Position numbers and translations under genes: made by a program
Part shown: piece by piece, positions 16,390-24,143 of the stretch
Position numbering within the stretch: the stretch's first letter is position 1
Layout of the letters: each line of letters opens with the position of its first letter
Assembly (NCBI RefSeq): GCF_003289945.1
Contig: NZ_QMBP01000035.1
Span: forward strand, 1 to 32,088
Source: Mesorhizobium hawassense
GTDB lineage: Bacteria > Pseudomonadota > Alphaproteobacteria > Rhizobiales > Rhizobiaceae
Length of the DNA: 32,088 nt
Reading direction: 5' to 3'
The notes under the pieces: generated by a model
Told to the model about the DNA's origin: nothing
The model's database searches: none
The model's input: only the letters and a program-made list of their open reading frames with translations

Positions 16390-17160
16390 ATGACCCCTGG
16401 AATCCGCCCGCTTGTTGCCGGCAACTGGAAAATGAACGGCACCAGTGCCTCTCTCGCCGAACTGCGGTCGATCGGCAACGGCTTCATGAGCGGCCTCGAT
16501 GCCGAGACCGAGGCGGTGGTGTGTGTGCCGGCGACGTTGCTCCAGCGCGCCGCCGAGATCCTGTCGCGTACGCCGGTGCGGGCCGGCGGCGAGGATTGCC
16601 ATGCCAAGGAGAGCGGCGCTTTCACCGGCGAGATTTCGGCCGAGATGCTCAAGGACGCCGGCGCGAGCCATGTCATTGTCGGCCATTCCGAGCGCCGTGA
16701 ACTGTTCGGCGAGGACGATGCGACGGTCCATGCCAAGGCCTCCGCCGCCTGGCGGGCAGGGCTGGTTGCCATCATCTGCATCGGCGAGACGCGTGCCGAG
16801 CGCGAGACGGGCGCAACGCTCGATATATTGTCGCGGCAGCTGGAAGGTTCGATTCCGACGAGCGCTACCGCGGCCAACACCATCATTGCCTACGAGCCGG
16901 TCTGGGCCATCGGCACCGGCCTGACCCCGACCGCGGCCGACGTCGCCGAGGCGCATGCGCATATCCGCCATAAGCTGACCGAGTTGCTCGGCGACGCCGC
17001 AGCGAAGATGCGCATTCTTTATGGCGGCTCGGTCAAGCCCTCCAACGCTGTGGAACTGCTCGGCGTCGACAATGTCGACGGCGCGCTGGTCGGCGGCGCC
17101 AGCCTCAAGGCGGCCGACTTCCTGGCCATCGCCGAAGCTTATATGAACATCGCATCTTAG
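16390..17160 (+). CDS. tpiA: Triose-phosphate isomerase
   Basis: Interconverts dihydroxyacetone phosphate and glyceraldehyde 3-phosphate in glycolysis and gluconeogenesis. The 256-residue TIM barrel has Lys14 in GNWKMNG, the electrophile His99 in VGHSERR, the base Glu169 in YEPVWAIGTG, and the phosphate loop YGGSVKPSN near 218. The ATG at 16390 is preferred because GGAGA lies about nine bases upstream and the resulting length is typical; an ATG at 16381 is an alternative. It is followed by secG 147 bases downstream, a conserved neighbour pair in many proteobacteria. Confidence 0.96.
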   Translation: MTPGIRPLVAGNWKMNGTSASLAELRSIGNGFMSGLDAETEAVVCVPATLLQRAAEILSRTPVRAGGEDCHAKESGAFTGEISAEMLKDAGASHVIVGHSERRELFGEDDATVHAKASAAWRAGLVAIICIGETRAERETGATLDILSRQLEGSIPTSATAANTIIAYEPVWAIGTGLTPTAADVAEAHAHIRHKLTELLGDAAAKMRILYGGSVKPSNAVELLGVDNVDGALVGGASLKAADFLAIAEAYMNIAS

Positions 17161-17185
17161 GCTCGCGCGGCATAAATCGTTGTAA

Positions 17186-17235
17186 TGGCGGCATTGCTTC
17201 CCATATTCCCGGCCACGGGCTTGGAAATGCCGCCA
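17186..17235. other. Inverted repeat between tpiA and secG
   Basis: TGGCGGCATT (17186-17195) and AATGCCGCCA (17226-17235) are exact complements 30 bases apart. No T-run follows, so it is either an RNA structure in the tpiA-secG message or chance; weakly supported. Confidence 0.35.
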
Positions 17236-17307
17236 AAGCATTGTAAGGAGCCGCCTCCAAAACACCGGTCGTATGCGCGGTCGCGCAAGACCTCGCCAGG
17301 ATAAATT

Positions 17308-17829
17308 ATGGAAACCGTACTGATCGTCATCCACCTCATGGTCGTGCTCGCCCTTGTCGGCGTGGTGCTGCTGCAGCGCTCCGAAGGCGGCGGCCTGGGC
17401 ATCGGCGGCGGTTCCGGTTTCATGACGGCGCGGGGCGCCGCCAACGCGCTGACCCGCGCCACCGCGATCCTGGCGGCTGCGTTCTTCGTCACCTCGCTGG
17501 CGCTGTCGATCATTGCTCGCTACGGCGAGAAGCCGATCGATATCCTCGACCGCCCGGCGACGTCGAGCCAGGGGAGCGGCGTGCTCAACCAACTGCCGGG
17601 TTCCAGCGGACCGGTGGGCACCACCAAGCCCGCGGCTCCGGCCGGCGGCACGGCTCCCGCGGTCCCGTCGGGCGGCACGACGACCACCACGCCGCTTGCC
17701 AACGGCACCACCGCCCCGGCTCCGGCGACAACGACTGCTCCGACCGCGCCGGCGCCCGCGAATCCGACCACGCCGCCGGCAACCAACGGCGTCACCTTGC
17801 CGGTCACCCCGCAGGTTCCGAACCAGTAG
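17308..17829 (+). CDS. secG: SecG translocase subunit with long Pro/Ala/Thr tail
   Basis: Small subunit of the SecYEG protein-translocation channel. The first 75 residues are a normal SecG: membrane span 1 (about 4-22), the LLQRSEGGGLGIGGGSGF loop, and span 2 (about 51-70). The remaining 95 residues or so form a low-complexity tail of Pro, Ala, Thr and Gly with no hydrophobic segment. E. coli SecG is 110 residues, so this one is extended by roughly 60; alphaproteobacterial SecG proteins often have such tails. The start has AGGA six bases upstream. The tail is probably disordered; its role is unknown. Confidence 0.94.
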   Translation: METVLIVIHLMVVLALVGVVLLQRSEGGGLGIGGGSGFMTARGAANALTRATAILAAAFFVTSLALSIIARYGEKPIDILDRPATSSQGSGVLNQLPGSSGPVGTTKPAAPAGGTAPAVPSGGTTTTTPLANGTTAPAPATTTAPTAPAPANPTTPPATNGVTLPVTPQVPNQ

Positions 17830-17844
17830 CCGGCCAAGCACCGG

Positions 17845-17879
17845 GCCGCGATCTGTTGTTCTTTGAACACAGTCGCGGC
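17845..17879 (+). other. Strong hairpin downstream of secG
   Basis: GCCGCGA (17845-17851) pairs with TCGCGGC (17873-17879), and inside it CTGT and GTTC (17853-17861) pair with GAAC and ACAG (17865-17872): 15 pairs, two single-base bulges and a TTT loop. It starts 16 bases after the secG stop. No T-run follows, so it is not a classic intrinsic terminator; it may end transcription with Rho or protect the message 3' end. Confidence 0.5.
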
Positions 17880-18043
17880 AAATGCGCGTCCCATCACGAA
17901 GATTCAACTGGGCATAGCGCCTGCCTCAGCTTGAGGCGGTGACGGCTAATCGATTATAGATTGCGCGCGGCACTTTATCGGCGTCCTTGGGGGGCGCCGG
18001 GCGACGCCGTGGGCAACTTGCTTTGAACAATCGGATCTTCGCC

Positions 18044-19171
18044 ATGCAGCTTCGCAGCTTCATCCTCCTGGGAGTCTGTGCCGTCCTCGGCATGGGTTCC
18101 GCGGCCTTTGCCGGACCGGCAAACCTGGCCACTTCCCCGTCGGTAGAGACAACCGACGCCATTCCCGTCGTCGCCACCAAAAGCGACGCATCGCAGTTGA
18201 AGCTTCTCAAGAAGAAGAAAAACCCGACCTCGGGCGATCTTGCACAGATCAGCAAGCTCGAGGCCAAGATCGCGGCCGACAAGGAAGCCGCCAAGGAAAA
18301 GGCGCTCGACGCTCGCAAGCTGGCGATGCGCGAGGCGGCCAAGGCAAAGGCGGATGCGGCGCGCCAGGAATGGCTCGCCAAGAAGGGCAGCGCGCCGGCA
18401 GAAGTCGCCGACGCCAAGCCGGCCAAGAAGACCACCAAGATCATCGCGCCGCTGGAGTCCGTGGCGCCGCTCATTCCGGTCAAGGCCGAGGAGCCGATCC
18501 CGGCCGAGACCATGAACGTCGCCGCCACCGGCAACGACGGTGAATTGCGCAGCGAGCAGCCCGGCCAGAAGCAGGCGAGCAGCGGCGGTCTGTTCGACGG
18601 CCTGTTCGGCGGCGCCGCACGATCGAGTTCGATCAGCTACCTGCCCGAGACCCGCGCGCTCGATTCGGCACTGGCCAAGAAGGACGCCAAGCGGCCGTTC
18701 AAGGTGAAGCCGGAATTCGTGCCGCAGGATGTTTCCTTCTCCGGCTATGAGCCGGGCACCATCGTCATCGATACCAGCGCCCGTCGCCTCTACCTGGTCG
18801 AGAGCTTTTCGACTGCGCGGCGCTATGCCATCGCTGTCGGTCGCGAAGGCCTGCAGTTCAAGGGCACGGTGGCGGTCGGCGACAAGCAGGAATGGCCGCG
18901 CTGGATCCCGACGCTCGACATGCAGAAGCGCGAGCCGAAGCACTACGGCCAATACAAGGATGGCATGAACGGCGGTGGCGAAAACCCGCTCGGCGCGCGT
19001 GCCATCTACCTCTATGACGGCAAGAAGGACACGCATCTGCGCATCCACGGCACGATTGCGCCGCAGTCGATCGGAACCAGCGCTTCCAACGGCTGCTTCC
19101 GCATGATCAACGAGCACGTCATGGATCTCTACAGCCGCGTGAGGATCGGCACCAAGGTTGTTATCATCTAA
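18044..19171 (+). CDS. L,D-transpeptidase (YkuD domain), secreted
   Basis: Likely cross-links peptidoglycan or anchors proteins to it in the periplasm. The 375-residue protein has a signal peptide (MQLRSFILLGVCAVLGMGSA, cleavage after about AFA), a long Lys/Ala-rich, probably coiled-coil region (about 45-125), a linker, and a C-terminal YkuD domain from about 225 onward with the catalytic HGT...SNGCFRM motif (His335, Cys351). The ATG at 18044 is preferred over an upstream TTG at 17987 because it places the signal peptide at the N-terminus. It lies between secG and pyrG and ends in its own strong terminator. Rhizobiales have many such enzymes and build polar walls with them; the specific role is unknown. 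Confidence 0.88.
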   Translation: MQLRSFILLGVCAVLGMGSAAFAGPANLATSPSVETTDAIPVVATKSDASQLKLLKKKKNPTSGDLAQISKLEAKIAADKEAAKEKALDARKLAMREAAKAKADAARQEWLAKKGSAPAEVADAKPAKKTTKIIAPLESVAPLIPVKAEEPIPAETMNVAATGNDGELRSEQPGQKQASSGGLFDGLFGGAARSSSISYLPETRALDSALAKKDAKRPFKVKPEFVPQDVSFSGYEPGTIVIDTSARRLYLVESFSTARRYAIAVGREGLQFKGTVAVGDKQEWPRWIPTLDMQKREPKHYGQYKDGMNGGGENPLGARAIYLYDGKKDTHLRIHGTIAPQSIGTSASNGCFRMINEHVMDLYSRVRIGTKVVII

Positions 19172-19191
19172 CGATTTCCATCAAACTGCCG

Positions 19192-19222
19192 AAAGGGCCG
19201 GCACCGCCGGCCCTTTTGTTTT
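19192..19222 (+). terminator. Intrinsic terminator of the L,D-transpeptidase gene
   Basis: AAAGGGCCGGC (19192-19202) and GCCGGCCCTTT (19206-19216) form a perfect 11-bp stem with a three-base loop, followed by TTGTTTT-like sequence. It lies 20 bases after the stop codon. Confidence 0.9.
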
Positions 19223-19330
19223 GAATAATGAAAACGCCGATCACCGGCACCAGCGCCATTTTGGGAAAAAGCCTTCGCGGCGGTTTTTTCTCTGGCGGAA
19301 TCAATCAGGCCGCGTTAAGCGATGACTCCC

Positions 19331-20959
19331 ATGGCGCGATATGTATTCATCACAGGCGGCGTGGTTTCCTCACTCGGAAAAGGCATCGCCGCAGCAGCTC
19401 TTGGGGCTCTTCTGCAGGCGCGAGGCTATCGCGCGCGGATCAAAAAGCTCGATCCCTACTTGAATGTCGACCCCGGAACGATGTCGCCGTACCAGCATGG
19501 CGAAGTGTTCGTCACCGATGACGGGGCCGAGACCGATCTCGATCTCGGCCACTATGAGCGCTTCACCGGGCGCTCGGCTAACCAGCAGGACAACATCACC
19601 ACCGGCCGTATCTACAAGAACATCATCGAGCGCGAGCGGCGCGGCGACTATCTCGGCGCGACCGTGCAGGTGATCCCGCACGTCACCGACGAGATCAAGC
19701 ATTTCGTGCTCGACGGCAATGACGACTACGACTTCGTGCTGTGCGAGATCGGCGGCACGGTCGGCGATATCGAGGCGATGCCGTTCCTGGAGGCGATTCG
19801 CCAGCTCGGCAACGATTTGCCGCGCAACAACGCCGTCTACGTGCATCTGACGCTGATGCCCTACATCCCGACGGCCGGCGAACTGAAGACCAAGCCGACG
19901 CAGCATTCGGTGAAGGAATTGCGCGGCATCGGTATCGCGCCAGACATCCTTCTGGTGCGCGCCGACCGGCCGATCCCGAAGGAAGAGCGCCGGAAGCTGT
20001 CGCTGTTCTGCAATGTGCGCGAAAGCGCCGTCATCCAGGCGCTCGACGTGCCGCATATCTATGACGTGCCGATGGCCTATCACCAGGAAGGGCTCGATTC
20101 GGAGGTGCTCGCGGCCTTTGGCATCGACCCGGCGCCGAAGCCGCGCATGGAGCCGTGGCAGAAGCTTTCCAACCACATCCATAATCCGGAAGGCGAGGTG
20201 ACGATCGCCGTCGTCGGCAAGTACACCGGCCTCAAGGATGCCTATAAATCGCTGATCGAAGCGCTCTCGCATGGCGGCCTCGCCAACCGGGTCAAGGTCA
20301 AGCTCGACTGGATCGAGAGCGAGATCTTCGAGAAGGAAGATCCGACGCCCTGGCTGGAAAAGGTGCACGGCATCCTGGTTCCTGGCGGCTTTGGTGAACG
20401 CGGCTCGGAAGGAAAGATCCTGGCAGCAAAATTCGCGCGCGAGCGCAAGGTGCCTTACTTCGGCATATGCTTCGGCATGCAGATGGCTTGCATCGAGGCG
20501 GCTCGCTCGCTCGCGGGTGTCGACCATGCGTCGTCGACCGAGTTCGGACCGACCGACGAGCCGGTCGTCGGCCTGATGACCGAATGGCTGAAAGGCAACA
20601 TGCTGGAGAAGCGCAGGGCCACCGGCGACCTCGGCGGCACGATGCGGCTCGGCGCCTACCAGGCCGAGCTGGCGAAGGGCTCGAAGATCGCCGACATCTA
20701 CGGCGACACGCAGATTTCCGAACGCCACCGGCACCGCTACGAAGTCAACATCGACTACAAGCAGCGGCTGGAGGATTGCGGCTTGGTCTTTGCTGGCATG
20801 TCGCCCGACGGCGTGTTGCCGGAGACGGTCGAATATCCCGACCATCCGTGGTTCATCGGCGTGCAGTATCATCCGGAACTGAAGAGCCGGCCGCTCGAAC
20901 CGCACCCGCTGTTCGCGAGCTTTATTTCGGCGGCGGTGGACCAGTCGCGCCTGGTTTGA
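19331..20959 (+). CDS. pyrG: CTP synthase
   Basis: Makes CTP from UTP with glutamine as nitrogen donor. The 542-residue protein has the N-terminal synthetase domain (ARYVFITGGVVSSLGKG with its ATP loop, then YLNVDPGTMSPYQHGEVFVTDDGAE) and a C-terminal class I glutamine amidotransferase with the nucleophile Cys380 in GICFGMQ and the His-Glu pair in QYHPELKSRP. The ATG at 19331 gives the family N-terminus; an ATG three codons earlier at 19322 is possible. Neither has a strong ribosome site. In most rhizobia kdsA and eno follow pyrG; here a DUF1697 gene follows after 22 bases, so gene order changes at this point. Identity is very secure. Confidence 0.97.
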   Translation: MARYVFITGGVVSSLGKGIAAAALGALLQARGYRARIKKLDPYLNVDPGTMSPYQHGEVFVTDDGAETDLDLGHYERFTGRSANQQDNITTGRIYKNIIERERRGDYLGATVQVIPHVTDEIKHFVLDGNDDYDFVLCEIGGTVGDIEAMPFLEAIRQLGNDLPRNNAVYVHLTLMPYIPTAGELKTKPTQHSVKELRGIGIAPDILLVRADRPIPKEERRKLSLFCNVRESAVIQALDVPHIYDVPMAYHQEGLDSEVLAAFGIDPAPKPRMEPWQKLSNHIHNPEGEVTIAVVGKYTGLKDAYKSLIEALSHGGLANRVKVKLDWIESEIFEKEDPTPWLEKVHGILVPGGFGERGSEGKILAAKFARERKVPYFGICFGMQMACIEAARSLAGVDHASSTEFGPTDEPVVGLMTEWLKGNMLEKRRATGDLGGTMRLGAYQAELAKGSKIADIYGDTQISERHRHRYEVNIDYKQRLEDCGLVFAGMSPDGVLPETVEYPDHPWFIGVQYHPELKSRPLEPHPLFASFISAAVDQSRLV

Positions 20960-20981
20960 GCTACCGGCTGGCGGACCCGCG

Positions 20982-21602
<621 letters not shown>

Positions 21603-21606
21603 TGTT

Positions 21607-23064
21607 TCAGGCTTTCGCCATCTTGGCGCCTGCGCCAAGCGCCATGGTGCGCAGCACATAGTAGACGGCGCCCGCGATCGCCACACCGAAGAACCAGCCA
21701 TAGACGCCCCACCATGCGGGCAGCCAGTTGGTGAAGTTGGGCAGGATCGAGGAGAAGATCGCGCCGATGCCGGCGGCGATGAAGGCGTTGACGTGCCAGC
21801 CGCTCTGGAAGCGGAATTCGCCGTCCTCGCGGTAGAGCGCTTCAACATCGACCTCGCTCTTCCGGATCAGGTAATAGTCGACCATCATCACGCCGAAGAT
21901 CGGTCCCATCGTCGCGCCGATGATGTTGACGAAGGAGGCAGCACTGCCTTCCCACGGCGCGAAGGGATAAAGCACAAGCGCGATCAATGCCGCGATGTAG
22001 CCGCCCTTCTTGAAGTCGATCTGGCGCGGGAAAACGTTGGAGAAGTCGAAGGCCGGCGAGACGAAATTCGCCACGACGTTGATGCCCAGCGTCGCCACCG
22101 CGAAGGTCAGCGCGGCGAGTGCGGCCAGGAACCAGCTGTCGAACTTGGCCGAGATCTGGTCGGGATGGAGCAGCACCTCGTGGTAGACGTCGTAGGCGGC
22201 AATGGTGGTGACGCCGGCGACCAGCGAGAACAGGATGAGGTTGACCGGCAGGCCCCAGATGTTGCCCTTGCGCAGTGCCGCAGTGTCGGGCGCGTAGCGG
22301 GCGAAGTCGCAGAAGTTGAGGTAGAGCGCCGAGAAATAGGTCACCCAGATCGCCGCCACCGCGAACAGCGCGGTCCAGGAACCCGGTTCGCCCGGGACGC
22401 CGGCGTCCTTGGTCTTCTCCAGCAGCACATCCATCGGGATGTCGCTGGTAAAGGCGAAGGTGCCCGACTTCACGCAAAGATAGATCGCCAGGATCAGCAT
22501 CATCACCCATACGGCGGGACCGGCCCAGTCCTGGAAGCGGCGTACGGTCTCCATGCCCTTCTGGATGATCAGGAGCTGCAGCGCCCAGATGACGACGAAG
22601 CAGATCACCTCCAGGGTGGAATGCCCCAGAAGGTGCGAGCTCTTGTTGAACTCGTCGAACCATTGCAGGCGCGTCAGCAGCGCCACGATGGCGCCCGAGG
22701 CAGCTGCCGTTTGCGCGCCGTACCAGAAGCAGGCGACGATGGCGCGCACCAGCGCCGGGACGTTGGCGCCCCAGATGCCGAAGGAAGCGCGGGCAAGCAC
22801 GGGATAGGGCACGCCGGTCTTCACACCGGCATAGCCGACCATGTTCATCAGCGCGTAGATGATCAGCGAGCCGATGCCGATGGCGATGACGAAGTTGACG
22901 AAGCCGCCGCAGAACAGAAACAGGCTGGCCGCCAGGTAGTAACCCCAGAGGCTGTGGACGTCGGAGGTCCAGACGTTGAAGATCGAAAACGGTCCCCAGT
23001 TCCTGACCGTTGCCGGAGCCAGATCCTCGTTATAGAGGTCAGGCGATGCGCCCTGAATGGTCAT
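21607..23064 (-). CDS. NCS1-family nucleobase/hydantoin-type permease
   Basis: Inner-membrane cation symporter of the nucleobase:cation symporter-1 family. The 485-residue protein has about twelve hydrophobic segments; the N-terminal NEDLAPATVRNWGPFSIFNVWTSD and the first helix DVHSLWGYYLAA are typical, as is FGIWGANVPALVRAIVACFWYGAQT in the third. Substrates in the family include cytosine, uracil, allantoin and hydantoins; the sequence seen here resembles the allantoin/hydantoin side more than CodB, but this is uncertain and no catabolic gene adjoins it. The ATG at 23064 is chosen over an upstream start because AAGGGGA lies nine bases before it. It converges on the DUF1697 gene with the heptamer element between them. 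Confidence 0.85.
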   Translation of the reverse strand: MTIQGASPDLYNEDLAPATVRNWGPFSIFNVWTSDVHSLWGYYLAASLFLFCGGFVNFVIAIGIGSLIIYALMNMVGYAGVKTGVPYPVLARASFGIWGANVPALVRAIVACFWYGAQTAAASGAIVALLTRLQWFDEFNKSSHLLGHSTLEVICFVVIWALQLLIIQKGMETVRRFQDWAGPAVWVMMLILAIYLCVKSGTFAFTSDIPMDVLLEKTKDAGVPGEPGSWTALFAVAAIWVTYFSALYLNFCDFARYAPDTAALRKGNIWGLPVNLILFSLVAGVTTIAAYDVYHEVLLHPDQISAKFDSWFLAALAALTFAVATLGINVVANFVSPAFDFSNVFPRQIDFKKGGYIAALIALVLYPFAPWEGSAASFVNIIGATMGPIFGVMMVDYYLIRKSEVDVEALYREDGEFRFQSGWHVNAFIAAGIGAIFSSILPNFTNWLPAWWGVYGWFFGVAIAGAVYYVLRTMALGAGAKMAKA

Positions 23065-23370
23065 TGCAAGTGTTCCCCTTGTTGCAAAACGCGCCCTCAC
23101 GCGTTTGACCGCAGAGGTTAAGCCTGACGCCGGGGAACCGGCAAGCAACCCATTTGCCGGCTTTCGCCTTAAAGACATTCAATGAGAATCGGCGTTATCC
23201 GTCGGCTTCAGGCCTGCATCGATCTCGAGTCGGGGTGTCTTCGCTCATGCCGGGCGCAGGTTAGCCGGTTCCAAACTTTTTCCGACGGCAACCAAATTTG
23301 TTTGGAACCGATTCGCGAGACGTGCGTTTAATGGAGTTCGGTCGCGCTGCGGCCGACCGGGAGGATAGTC
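23065..23370. other. Divergent intergenic region, permease / DUF982 gene
   Basis: About 306 bases without a gene I can support. It holds an 11-bp perfect inverted repeat, CGGTTCCAAAC (23266-23276) and GTTTGGAACCG (23300-23310), with 23 bases between, and the EcfG-type promoter listed separately, whose -35 lies in the right half of that repeat. No clear promoter for the permease was found. Confidence 0.5.
23304..23328 (+). promoter_or_regulatory. Predicted EcfG (general stress response) promoter
   Basis: GGAAC (23304-23308) and CGTT (23325-23328) are separated by 16 bases, matching the alphaproteobacterial EcfG/RpoE2 consensus GGAAC-N16/17-CGTT. It lies 43 bases before the DUF982 start, leaving room for a short leader with GGAGGA. 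Confidence 0.68.
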
Positions 23371-23673
23371 ATGGATCGCTTGCATTTCTTTACCCCAGTG
23401 CGAATTGCGCGTGGGCAGGGATATCCTATGGAGGAAGTCGATAGCGTCTCCGAGGCGATGGTGTTCCTGCGGAAGTGGCCGACGGGAAGACGCGGCCCGG
23501 TCTATCAATGCGCCCTGAATTGCTGCGCGGCGGCTGTGTCGGGCAAGATGTCGGCCGAGGAAGCGCGGAAAGCCTTTGTCGGCTTTGCCCGCATCACCCG
23601 GCTGCTCGACGACGATATGGCGCTGCCGCTGGGTGGTGCATCGATGGACAATGTCTACGCCTTGAGGCGTTAG
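23371..23673 (+). CDS. DUF982 family small protein
   Basis: A 100-residue protein of the DUF982 family, found mainly in Rhizobiales, often in many copies per genome, function unknown. The family pattern is clear: an opening F.PV segment (FFTPVRIARGQGYPMEEV), VSEAMVFLRKWP, RGPVYQCALNCCAAAVSGKMSAEEARKAFVGFA, and a short tail. There is no signal peptide or membrane span. The ATG has GGGAGGA about eight bases upstream. An EcfG-type promoter precedes it, so expression in general stress is predicted. It stands alone, divergent from the permease. Confidence 0.88.
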   Translation: MDRLHFFTPVRIARGQGYPMEEVDSVSEAMVFLRKWPTGRRGPVYQCALNCCAAAVSGKMSAEEARKAFVGFARITRLLDDDMALPLGGASMDNVYALRR

Positions 23674-24143
23674 GCGAAAAAACCTTCGTGAAATCAAGGT
23701 ACTGTGCCTGCGATGGCGCAGTTCACCGGGCATTGTTGGTTTCCAGAACCGCATCAGGTCGGGTCGGGGGCTAACCCCGTCAGGAACGCCAGTTCGCGCT
23801 CTTGCCAATTTCTAAAGTCGACCATCACGCGTTTGAAATATCGAAACCGTCGGAAATACTTACGATTTTCACGCGTACTATCTTTACACCTGCAGGCGCG
23901 ATCCCTACGTCATTTGTTGTTATGTCTATCAAGGCAACATCGATGTAGAATCGCTGACGGCCACGCCTCTCTTCGCGGGGGACTCGGGACGCGCGGTCAT
24001 CTTCCCATGCAATGAGCAGCCCAAACGTTCGACATGCCCTTGGCGCGTCGAGCGTGCCGGCGTGCAATCTCCCGCTTTAAGAGTCAACACCAACCGGGTG
24101 GCCGCCGGGTGAACGAGCCCGCGCGCCCCATAGGAGAGAAGAG
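23674..24143. other. 470-base stretch without a supported gene
   Basis: The region is AT-richer in its middle (23810-23950) than its surroundings. A minus-strand open frame at 23825-24067 (80 codons) and a plus-strand frame ending near 24112 show no family I recognise and no ribosome site, so I do not call them. No tRNA, hairpin-plus-T-run or repeat was seen. It may contain the SPFH gene promoter or a decayed insert. Confidence 0.5.

Noticed and set aside
17845..17879. Intrinsic terminator after secG
   Set aside because: The hairpin is strong but no T-run follows; listed as a hairpin only.
16231..17907. 558-codon minus-strand frame over tpiA and secG
   Set aside because: Antisense to two secure genes; Arg/Gly repeats come from the reverse of the SecG tail.
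23825..24067. 80-codon minus-strand frame as a gene
   Set aside because: No ribosome site, no family, and no support from neighbours; kept only as a possible remnant.
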